This document shows, piece by piece, positions 1 through 5,182 of a stretch of DNA of 6,129 nucleotides. A program made the position numbers and the translations under genes. The notes beneath the pieces were generated by a model that saw only the letters and a list, made by a program, of their open reading frames with translations, was not told the origin of the DNA and did not search any database. The stretch's first letter is position 1; each line of letters begins with the position of its first letter. Source of the stretch: Actinomycetes bacterium (GTDB taxonomy: Bacteria; Actinomycetota; Thermoleophilia; BMS3ABIN01); assembly GCA_021790075.1 (NCBI GenBank), contig JAJYIN010000136.1, forward strand, positions 1-6,129. Reading direction: 5' to 3'.

Positions 1-325
1 GGGCGGCGCCCGCCAGGTAAGCAGTAGCGGGCAAATGGTCCAGGATCACGCTAGACACACTGCGGTTGAGTACGTAAGACTGTCCCAGATCAAAATGAAT
101 CAGCCGCCACAAGTAAAGGCCGAACTGGACCCATAGTGACCGGTCCAGCCCCAGCTGGTGACGCAGGATCTCCAGACTCTGGGGATTGGCCTTGTTGCCA
201 AGTATGGCCAGGGCCGCATCACCAGGAACCAGCAGGTACAGGATCAGGAAGAGCACCAGAACCGTGCCCAACAGCACGACCAGCATCTGGATCAGGCGGC
301 TGAGGATGAATTTATATATCTTCAT
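1..325 (-). CDS. Oligopeptide/dipeptide ABC transporter permease, DppB/OppB family (partial, C-terminus outside window)
   Basis: This is the membrane channel subunit of a peptide-type ABC importer. It would pair with a second permease and two ATPases that are not in the window. The first 108 residues are visible. They begin MKIYKFILSRLIQML, followed by a hydrophobic helix (about 11-33) ending in PGDAA, close to the PGD(P/A) motif after the first helix of this family. A periplasm-side stretch follows (QLGLDRSLWVQF, residues 57-68), then the family block DLGQSY (79-84) and a following LPATAYLAGAA, which matches the usual RLPxTLxLA. The frame stays open to base 1. The ATG at 325 has no strong Shine-Dalgarno site; an in-frame TTG three codons upstream is an alternative. 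It lies 84 bp downstream of the binding-protein gene on the same strand, so the two are probably one operon. The family call is firm, the substrate is not. Confidence 0.9.
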   Translation of the reverse strand, partial: MKIYKFILSRLIQMLVVLLGTVLVLFLILYLLVPGDAALAILGNKANPQSLEILRHQLGLDRSLWVQFGLYLWRLIHFDLGQSYVLNRSVSSVILDHLPATAYLAGAA

Positions 326-363
326 TTGGATCAAGAACCGCCCGGTTGCCCCGGAAAAGTCGA

Positions 364-388
364 GGGAGGGCCCCGGTGGAGCCCTCCC
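364..388 (-). promoter_or_regulatory. Intergenic hairpin between binding-protein and permease genes
   Basis: GGGAGGGC (364-371) and GCCCTCCC (381-388) form a perfect 8-bp GC-rich stem with a 9-nt loop, in the 84-bp gap between the two transporter genes. On the minus strand the stem is followed only by a short CTTTTCC, not a real T tract, so it is unlikely to be a full terminator. In many importer operons a hairpin here protects the binding-protein mRNA and lowers permease expression. That role is inferred here. Confidence 0.55.
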
Positions 389-409
389 GAACGTCGATGA
401 TCTCTTTGC

Positions 410-2026
410 TTACTGGGTTGACACGGTAATATCGTTGAGGGCGAACAGCCCTGCCGGCGTATAAACCATATTCGTGACTTTTGGTGAGTAGGGGATGACA
501 TCTTTGTCGAAAACCAGGGGCACTGCCGGGGCGTCCGCGAGTATCTTGCTCTGGGCTTCGTTGTAGAGCGAATTGCGCGCACCCGCATCGGTCGTGCCCC
601 GGGCCTTCGTGATCAGATTATCCACATCCTTGTTCTGGTAGTTGAACACATCTGTGGCGCCGATGTTGTCTGAGTCAAACAGCGCGTAAAGGTAGCTGTC
701 GAAGACGGGAACGTCCTGCCAGGAGGCAACAAATATTGGCAGTTTCCCGCTCATCATCTGTCCGGTGAATGTATTCGGCTCCAGACCCTGGAGTTCCACG
801 CTGATACCCACCTGCTTGAGCTGTGCCTGGATCGCCTGAGCCAGGTCGGGGCTGACGCTGACATTGGGATAAGACAGGGTCAGCCGCGGCAGGCCCTGGC
901 CGCCGGGGTAGCCGGCTTGGGCCAGCAGCGATTTGGCTTTCTCCACGTCGAAATTATAGGGCATGGCATTGCTCTGGTGACCAAAGACTGACGGCGGCAC
1001 GATGCCGTCGGCCGGCTGCGCCCGGCCCTGCAACACCTTGTCGGCGAGGGTTTGCTTGTCGATGGCATAAGCCACCGCCTGCCTCACAGTGGCATTGTCA
1101 AAGGGAGCGCTGGTGATATTGAATCCCAAGAAACGCACGCCGCCACTGCCAGGAGAGTCCAGCAACTTGACAGAGCTGTCGTTGCGAAGGGACTCTACCT
1201 GCCCGGGCTTGATCCCACGCACAGCATCCAGGTTGCCGGCCTTCAGTTCCTGAACCGCCGTGGCCGAATCCGGAATGATCCGGACCGTGACCTCGGAAAT
1301 TTTCGGCTTGGTCCCGCTGAAATCAGGATTGGTTGTGAGCACGACGGCATCATTATGGCGCCACTCTTTGACCATGAAAGGTCCGTTGCCAAACGGGGCT
1401 TCCGCAAACTTCGCGCCCGGTTTGTCAATTTCTTCCTTGGGAACCGGCATGCTGGCCGGCTGTCCCATGAAGGTGATGAAATCGGCCATGGGCTGAACCA
1501 GAGTCACTTTAAGGGTGTAGTCGTCCGGGGTTTCCACGCCGGTGAGAGTCCGGGATTTGCCTGCCATCACATCCTGCGCTCCCTTGATGGCACCCAGAAC
1601 AGACTGGGCTGTTTCCGACTTGGTGGCAGGATCCAGCGCCCGGGTCCAGGCGTAAAGGAAATCCTGGGCCTTGACTTCACGGCCGTTGCTGAACTTTGAT
1701 CCCTTCTTGAGATGGAACGTGAAGACGGTGGCATTGTCGCTGATGTCCCAGCTTTCGGCCAAATCGGGTTTTGCCTCCCCTGTGGTCGCATCGTAAGACA
1801 CGAGACCATCATAGAGGTACGTGACAATATTCGCTCCCGTTTGATCATCCACCTGGGCCGGGTCCAGCGAATGCGGGTCGGCAAGATCCGAGTAAGTGAA
1901 AGTCGCGTTGGACACAGAACTGGCAGTGCCGCAGCCCGTAATCCACAGGGTCAGGGAAGAGATCACCAAAATGGCCGCGAGGGTGGAGAGAAAACCCCAG
2001 TTCCTGCGAAGTCTAAAGATGTCCAC
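410..2026 (-). CDS. Peptide ABC transporter substrate-binding lipoprotein, SBP_bac_5 (OppA/DppA) family
   Basis: This is an extracellular lipid-anchored receptor that captures oligopeptides (or a related ligand) and passes them to the permease encoded next door. With a GTG start at 2026 it has 538 residues, the usual size for the family. An arginine-rich n-region and a hydrophobic segment lead to the lipobox ITGC, with the lipidated cysteine at residue 32. The mature protein opens with SDLADPHSLDPAQ, a typical OppA-like entry. The family signature region follows (PDLAESWDIS at 87-96, then HLKKGSKFSNG and KAQDF at 119-123). Later comes FDNATVRQAVAYAIDK, the block found in most members. The open frame extends 32 codons further upstream, but those codons spell a basic non-signal sequence without a ribosome site. 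The chosen GTG has AGGAGG 4 bases ahead. The gene ends with TAA. Exact ligand (peptide, nickel, other) cannot be told. Confidence 0.93.
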   Translation of the reverse strand: MDIFRLRRNWGFLSTLAAILVISSLTLWITGCGTASSVSNATFTYSDLADPHSLDPAQVDDQTGANIVTYLYDGLVSYDATTGEAKPDLAESWDISDNATVFTFHLKKGSKFSNGREVKAQDFLYAWTRALDPATKSETAQSVLGAIKGAQDVMAGKSRTLTGVETPDDYTLKVTLVQPMADFITFMGQPASMPVPKEEIDKPGAKFAEAPFGNGPFMVKEWRHNDAVVLTTNPDFSGTKPKISEVTVRIIPDSATAVQELKAGNLDAVRGIKPGQVESLRNDSSVKLLDSPGSGGVRFLGFNITSAPFDNATVRQAVAYAIDKQTLADKVLQGRAQPADGIVPPSVFGHQSNAMPYNFDVEKAKSLLAQAGYPGGQGLPRLTLSYPNVSVSPDLAQAIQAQLKQVGISVELQGLEPNTFTGQMMSGKLPIFVASWQDVPVFDSYLYALFDSDNIGATDVFNYQNKDVDNLITKARGTTDAGARNSLYNEAQSKILADAPAVPLVFDKDVIPYSPKVTNMVYTPAGLFALNDITVSTQ

Positions 2027-2030
2027 GTCG

Positions 2031-2036
2031 CCTCCT
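2031..2036 (-). promoter_or_regulatory. Ribosome binding site that fixes the GTG start of the binding-protein gene
   Basis: On the minus strand AGGAGG stands 4 bases before the GTG at 2026. The spacing is slightly short, but the match is perfect. The ATG starts further upstream (2122 and 2101) have no comparable site; the bases before 2101 read CCTCCCGATT. This supports the 538-aa form with its signal peptide at the very N-terminus. Confidence 0.8.
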
Positions 2037-2295
2037 ACCGAATAGTTGACAAGTTGTTGGACCGGATGCGGCACACGGGGGCCATATCTCTTGCGCCGCA
2101 TAATCGGGAGGTATTTAGACAAAAACTATCCAAATCCTTCTATCTGAAAAGCACGCGCCTTCCCCATCCTTTTGGACAGTAACGTTATTTATTCGATGCT
2201 GCCGGTTCGATTCCTTCTTTTCGTTTTGCTGGAAATGGAGCCTCGGGGAACCGCTCTTCCTCCCAGTCGCAGCGTTCAGAAAGCCTTGCTCAGCT

Positions 2296-2333
2296 TAAAG
2301 GCAGGAGGCTGAAAAGCCTCTACTGGTCCTTTA
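2296..2333. promoter_or_regulatory. Long imperfect hairpin with GAAA loop in the divergent intergenic region
   Basis: The left arm TAAAGG-CAG-GAGGCT (2296-2310) pairs with AGCCTC-(ta)-CTG-(gt)-CCTTTA (2315-2333) around a GAAA tetraloop: 15 base pairs with two 2-nt bulges on the right arm. It ends 9 bp before the -35 box of the rightward promoter, so it is probably not in that gene's mRNA. No T tract follows on either strand, which argues against a simple terminator. It could be a structured leader element of a longer transcript from either direction, or a DNA-level operator. Confidence 0.5.
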
Positions 2334-2342
2334 CATGAGCGA

Positions 2343-2371
2343 TTGTATTGGCTGGAAATGCGTAGTAAAAT
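2343..2371 (+). promoter_or_regulatory. Sigma-A-like promoter for the V4R-GGDEF-LuxR gene
   Basis: TTGTAT (2343-2348) and TAAAAT (2366-2371) are separated by exactly 17 bp. Four of six -35 bases and five of six -10 bases match the housekeeping consensus. Transcription would start near 2378, giving a leader of about 70 nt before the GTG at 2450. This is the best-formed promoter in this intergenic region. Confidence 0.6.
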
Positions 2372-2449
2372 TGCCAAAGCTGTTGTGTGTTTTCCAGGGA
2401 ATAAAGGGATGAGGGGCTTGGCGCCGGCTTTCGCAAAATCGAAAGAAAT

Positions 2450-4516
2450 GTGGTTCGCCTGGGGCTCGATGCACTCTGTCTGGAATCCAAACCTGTCCTG
2501 ATAGGCACGGATGTGGATTCCCTTTCCCCAGAAGCTATTTTTTTCTCACCACAAGACAATGACTCGCCCGGAGCTCAGCTTTACCTCTACCGCCTGCTCC
2601 TGCTGCTGGCTTCTCGTGAATCACCCGGCGGCAACAACCCTGTCCTTTTGTCCTATCCTGGAGCCAAGAAGCTGGCCTCCCGGCTAGGTCTGGACAGCCC
2701 GGAGCGACTGATTACGCTCTTCCGGGACCTTGGCCTGGGGAGCCTGAATATCGACGCCGGCCAGAATTACCTCAGGGTGACCCTCAAGCCGCTTTCGCCG
2801 CCTGATTTCCTCGATGAATCGGTCATCTCCCCCGGTGGCGGATGTGAACTCGAGCGTGGATTGATCGATGGAGCAATGGAGCTGATTACAGGAGTGCCGG
2901 TCACCACGATGGAAACGCAGTGCTGGAGCAGAGGCGACTCCCAGTGCGTTTTTGAGGGCATGCGTAATGATTTGACGGGAGCCTCCCGCTTTGTACCGGG
3001 TTCGGCGGCTGCCCCTGCCGCCGGATTTCACGGGATGGAACCGCTTCAAAGTCTGGCTATGAGGACGGGAGGCGCAGGGAGCGCCACCTCTGGCTTTCCC
3101 CCGCTACGCACATGGTTTCTGGATATCGCCGTCCGGGAACTGGCCCGTGCCCGCCGCCATGAGCGCCCTCTCTCGGTCATGTATGTCGATCTTGACGATC
3201 TGGGAGAGATCAATATGGCACATGGCCGCCCGGCGGGTGATCAGGTGATCAGCGCAGTGGCGGCCGCGCTCAGCAAGAGTTGCCGTTCGGAAGACTATAT
3301 GTGGCATCACGGTGAGGATGAATTCGCGATAGTCATGGCCGAGACCGATTCCGGAGATGCCGAGATCGTTGCCAGGCGGCTTACTACCGAGATACTTTCG
3401 GCCGCGGAATATGTCGATGTCGCCGCCACCGTTTCCGCCAGCATAGGCTTTTCCACCTTCCCCACGCATGCCGACAGCGTTCCATCGTTGCTCAGCAAGG
3501 CCCGCACGGCCCTTTATGTAGCCAAGTCGCTGGGGAAAGGGCGTTACCAGGCAGCCCAAGCCGGTCCTCCTGAAAGCGCCGGCAGAAGGTCTGGGCTCTA
3601 TGCGCGTGAGACTGGCGGGGCCGGAACGCCTGCGCCCCACGCACGTGAGACTGGCGGGGCCGGAACGCCTGCGCCAAGCGATGAACATACGATGGCGCCG
3701 GCCGGCGATCAAGATGGACGCGAGGCGCGGAGTAAAGGGTATGGCGGCGCAAGCGAGGGGCATTTGGCGCAGGAAAGGGGAGGCAGCGAGGCGGCATCAG
3801 CATCGGTTACGGTTGTTAAAAGCGCCGCGGCCGGAACATCAGCTGTCGAGTCTCAGCCTCAAGATGAAGGTTCGATTGAAGTGATGGTCGCATCCGTGGG
3901 ATCGCTTCTTCTTGCGGGGATGAAGAAGGTCCTCTCATCAGAGCCGGGCATCAGGGTTGTTGGTGAAGTAACGGATCCAGCGAGGATACAGACGGTGATC
4001 AAGGATGAGAGGCCCGATCTGATTTTTATAGACCTGCAAATGGCAACCGAGGGCGAATTCGGGCTTGCGCGAATGCTGGATGAAGAAAATCTCCCCTGCA
4101 AACTGGCAGTTTTTGCCATGGAAGTGGACCAGGATGTGCTCAAACTGGCGGCTGATTATTCTGTTGACGGGGTGATCTTGCAACATCTGCCGGCCCATGA
4201 CGTGATTTCGGCCCTCAAGGCCATTTACCGCGGGAAAACTGTCTTACCGGAAGAAGTCCGGGTTGCCATCAGCGAGCTGGAAGATAACCGCAGATTGCTT
4301 AAAGATCTTTCCGAGCGGGAGATCGAGGTCCTCAGGCTGGTTGCTGAAGGAAAATCCAACTCTCAGATCTCCGCGGAACTTTTTATCACAGTAAACACAG
4401 TTCGCTTTCATCTTGCCAACGTGTACCAGAAACTGGGTGTTTCCAACCGTACCGAGGCAGCCAACCACTATCTGCGGCAGGATCTCACTCCAAACGGCCA
4501 GACGAAGCTGCTTTAG
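2450..4516 (+). CDS. V4R - GGDEF(GEDEF) - degenerate receiver - LuxR HTH fusion protein
   Basis: A 688-aa multidomain cytoplasmic signalling regulator. Residues about 65-172 form a V4R-type ligand-sensing domain with the family spacing of C132, E155, C158, GD and C166-VFE. Residues about 221-370 are a GGDEF domain. Metal-site D247 and N255-type positions are present and RSED (279-282) keeps the RxxD inhibitory site, but the signature reads GEDEF (288-292), with Glu for the second Gly. Residues 371-475 are a Gly/Ala/Ser-rich linker with two 13-aa repeats. Residues about 476-600 are a receiver-like domain that keeps the phosphorylatable D528, but has S482/V483 for the acidic pair, A556 for the Thr and Q578 for the Lys. 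Residues 617-677 are a LuxR/NarL helix-turn-helix (LSEREIEVLRLVAEGKSNSQI). The GTG at 2450 is the first usual start after the in-frame stop at 2402; its ribosome site (GAAAGAA) is weak. Likely job (inference): DNA-binding regulator responding to a small ligand and perhaps c-di-GMP. Confidence 0.88.
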   Translation: MVRLGLDALCLESKPVLIGTDVDSLSPEAIFFSPQDNDSPGAQLYLYRLLLLLASRESPGGNNPVLLSYPGAKKLASRLGLDSPERLITLFRDLGLGSLNIDAGQNYLRVTLKPLSPPDFLDESVISPGGGCELERGLIDGAMELITGVPVTTMETQCWSRGDSQCVFEGMRNDLTGASRFVPGSAAAPAAGFHGMEPLQSLAMRTGGAGSATSGFPPLRTWFLDIAVRELARARRHERPLSVMYVDLDDLGEINMAHGRPAGDQVISAVAAALSKSCRSEDYMWHHGEDEFAIVMAETDSGDAEIVARRLTTEILSAAEYVDVAATVSASIGFSTFPTHADSVPSLLSKARTALYVAKSLGKGRYQAAQAGPPESAGRRSGLYARETGGAGTPAPHARETGGAGTPAPSDEHTMAPAGDQDGREARSKGYGGASEGHLAQERGGSEAASASVTVVKSAAAGTSAVESQPQDEGSIEVMVASVGSLLLAGMKKVLSSEPGIRVVGEVTDPARIQTVIKDERPDLIFIDLQMATEGEFGLARMLDEENLPCKLAVFAMEVDQDVLKLAADYSVDGVILQHLPAHDVISALKAIYRGKTVLPEEVRVAISELEDNRRLLKDLSEREIEVLRLVAEGKSNSQISAELFITVNTVRFHLANVYQKLGVSNRTEAANHYLRQDLTPNGQTKLL
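3599..3676 (+). repeat. 39-bp tandem repeat (two copies) inside the GGDEF-receiver linker
   Basis: Two adjacent 39-bp units (3599-3637 and 3638-3676) encode (Y/H)ARETGGAGTPAP twice. A run of 32 bases is identical (3605-3636 versus 3644-3675), with differences only at the unit edges. Being a multiple of three, the repeat keeps the frame. The near absence of silent changes points to recent duplication. A related but diverged GGAG-rich stretch occurs in the earlier linker (RTGGAGSATSG, residues 205-215). Confidence 0.9.
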
Positions 4517-4610
4517 AACTTGATTGGCGCCTGAATCCACGCTCGGGACGTCCGTCAGCAGATCAGAACGGATGTCAGGCTTGCCTTAAAACATGTTTGG
4601 CGCCTGAATC
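4517..4610. repeat. 21-bp direct repeat pair, 73-bp period, just after the fusion gene
   Basis: Bases 4517-4537 and 4590-4610 match at 19 of 21 positions; the last 14 (TTGGCGCCTGAATC, 4524-4537 and 4597-4610) are identical. Each core carries the palindrome GGCGCC. The first copy starts directly after the TAG stop of the fusion gene. They could be binding sites, a remnant of a duplication, or the edges of a former insertion; sequence alone does not decide. Confidence 0.75.
4547..4576 (+). terminator. Candidate terminator-like hairpin after the fusion gene
   Basis: GACGTCCGT (4547-4555) pairs with ACGGATGTC (4568-4576): nine pairs, one of them G-T, with a 12-nt loop. It sits 30 bp past the stop codon. 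No T run follows; the next bases are AGGCTTGCCTTAAAA, with a tiny second hairpin (AGGC/GCCT). If it ends transcription it is not a classical intrinsic terminator. Confidence 0.3.
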
Positions 4611-4829
4611 AGCGACATTCACCCTCCATTCATATGGGCCGCACTACCTCGACCACCGGTAGAGGCCTGCCATTTCTGTCTGACCGGATGTGCACGGCTT
4701 GAGAAAATATTGGCATTTGCAGACCTTTCATCTCTCCGACCAAAGACAAGTAAGACCGCTCCAAACCGTCTTTTCCCCTCCCTCTTAACTATCACCTTAT
4801 ATGTATGAAACATGGTTGATTCCATTTAA

Positions 4830-4945
4830 GCTCTGTGACACAGGTCCTGCCAAGGCCACAGAGCCGAGGCGGGCTTGAAGAAAGGGCGCTCTCATCGAGC
4901 GCAGCGAGGGCGGCACCTGGGTGGGGGTACAAATTCCAGGGCCGC
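4830..4945 (+). ncRNA. Candidate structured 5' leader upstream of the small peptide gene (unrecognised class)
   Basis: Three hairpins follow one another. GCTCTGTG/CACAGAGC (4830-4837 with 4857-4864) is a perfect 8-bp stem. GCGCTC/GAGCGC (4886-4891 with 4897-4902) is a 6-bp stem with a 5-nt loop. GCGG-(ca)-CCTGG pairs with CCAGG-(g)-CCGC (4910-4920 with 4936-4945) around a 15-nt loop. The cluster ends 30 bp before the AGGAGGTGA site of the peptide gene, the usual place for a regulatory leader. I compared it by eye with the c-di-GMP-I and -II, c-di-AMP, cobalamin, guanidine, THF and T-box patterns that I remember and saw no match. GC-rich DNA yields chance hairpins, so this stays a candidate. 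Confidence 0.35.
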
Positions 4946-4974
4946 TACGCCGGAGGTAAATCTCTAGTTGAGGT

Positions 4975-4983
4975 AGGAGGTGA
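4975..4983 (+). promoter_or_regulatory. Strong ribosome binding site of the small peptide gene
   Basis: AGGAGGTGA is complementary to the 3' end of 16S rRNA over nine bases, with 5 bases between its end and the ATG at 4989 (8 from the AGGAGG core). It is the best ribosome site in the window, and the main reason to accept such a short gene. Confidence 0.8.
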
Positions 4984-4988
4984 GTGGA

Positions 4989-5066
4989 ATGAAGACAAAG
5001 ATTTTTGCGGTGATAGCGATTTTGGCTACAGCGGTGGCTGCTGGCGGGGGATCATGGTGGTATTAA
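4989..5066 (+). CDS. Small hydrophobic secreted or membrane peptide, 25 aa
   Basis: I do not recognise this gene. The ATG at 4989 opens 25 codons and a TAA. The peptide has a short positive n-region (MKTK), a hydrophobic stretch IFAVIAILATAVAA and a tail GGGSWWY. It looks like a signal peptide or single membrane helix with a short aromatic tail; AVA/VAA gives plausible signal-peptidase sites. The near-perfect ribosome site and the structured DNA upstream support translation. Possible identities: a membrane-bound small protein, a secreted peptide signal whose tail is released, or the remnant N-terminus of a periplasmic adaptor (such proteins often begin with a helix and then GGG plus aromatics). 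No continuation of such a protein is visible in any frame after the stop. It lies 116 bp before the HD-GYP start on the same strand, but that gene has its own promoter. Confidence 0.55.
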   Translation: MKTKIFAVIAILATAVAAGGGSWWY

Positions 5067-5111
5067 GCCATTTGCTCGCAATAAATTCCTATAGAAGTAA
5101 AAAAGATTTCT

Positions 5112-5141
5112 TTGTTGTCGATACACCGGCTATAGTATAAT
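5112..5141 (+). promoter_or_regulatory. Sigma-A-like promoter for the HD-GYP gene
   Basis: TTGTTG (5112-5117) and a perfect TATAAT (5136-5141) are separated by 18 bp. Transcription would begin near 5148, about 35 nt before the TTG start at 5183. A small palindrome AAAGA-tt-TCTTT (5102-5113) overlaps the left edge of the -35 box, and a larger inverted repeat brackets the -10 box. Confidence 0.65.
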
Positions 5142-5169
5142 CTTCGTTATATTGTAGTGCGGTGTATTG
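5119..5169. promoter_or_regulatory. Inverted repeat bracketing the -10 box: candidate operator
   Basis: ATACACCG (5121-5128) and CGGTGTAT (5160-5167) are perfect inverted copies, extended by a G-T and a C-G pair at the outer side (5119-5120 with 5168-5169). The left arm sits in the -35/-10 spacer and the right arm about 12 bp past the expected transcription start. As the left arm is not transcribed, an RNA hairpin from this promoter is impossible. A DNA-binding protein touching both arms is the natural reading. Arm centres are 39 bp apart. Confidence 0.5.
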
Positions 5170-5182
5170 ACGTGGGGAAATT

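Larger units (their letters stand above)
2027..2449. other. Divergent intergenic region between binding-protein gene and V4R-GGDEF-LuxR gene
   Basis: These 423 bp separate two genes that point away from each other, and I see no credible gene in them. They contain the binding-protein ribosome site, a perfect 7-bp inverted repeat ATGCGGC/GCCGCAT (2066-2072 and 2095-2101) in the likely leader of the binding-protein gene, a long imperfect hairpin (2296-2333) and a sigma-A-like promoter for the rightward gene. I found no convincing -35/-10 pair for the leftward gene; AT-rich stretches around 2105-2135 and 2185-2195 are where one might lie. The 7-bp inverted repeat could be an operator or an mRNA hairpin. 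Confidence 0.6.
4517..4988. other. Non-coding gap between the fusion gene and the small peptide gene
   Basis: These 472 bp hold no gene I would accept. From left to right they contain a 21-bp direct repeat pair, a hairpin between the copies (4547-4576), about 220 bp (4611-4829) in which I see no clear element, and then a cluster of hairpins (4830-4945) leading to a strong ribosome site. The 4611-4829 part includes pyrimidine-rich and AT-rich tracts (4775-4800) where a promoter for the peptide transcript might lie, but no -35/-10 pair stands out. Confidence 0.6.

Noticed and set aside
1052..1699. 215-aa plus-strand open frame opposite the substrate-binding protein
   Set aside because: Antisense to a clear SBP_bac_5 gene and without recognisable motifs. 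GC-rich coding DNA commonly opens the opposite strand.
2101..2122. Upstream ATG starts (2122, 2101) for the substrate-binding protein
   Set aside because: They would place a basic, proline-containing 32- or 25-residue extension before the lipoprotein signal peptide and lack ribosome sites, whereas GTG at 2026 has AGGAGG.
2204..2214. GGTTCGATTCC, like a tRNA T-arm
   Set aside because: The T-stem does not pair beyond two bases, and no anticodon arm, D arm or acceptor stem is found around it. Chance match.
3104..3763. 219-aa minus-strand open frame with repeated AQAFRPRQSH-like units
   Set aside because: Its repeat is the complement of the 39-bp tandem repeat in the GGDEF linker. The plus-strand frame carries the real domains.
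4619..4825. 68-aa minus-strand open frame
   Set aside because: No Shine-Dalgarno site before its ATG, no recognisable motif, and basic low-information sequence. Probably chance.
4830..4983. Known c-di-GMP, c-di-AMP or cobalamin riboswitch
   Set aside because: The conserved strings I would expect (such as the GCAAACC and ACGCAAAGCC blocks of the c-di-GMP-I class) are missing. Kept only as an unnamed structured leader.
4835..5140. 101-aa plus-strand open frame with a GTG start
   Set aside because: No ribosome site before the GTG, it runs through the hairpin cluster in a different frame from the well-initiated 25-aa peptide, and its translation looks like random sequence with no domain.
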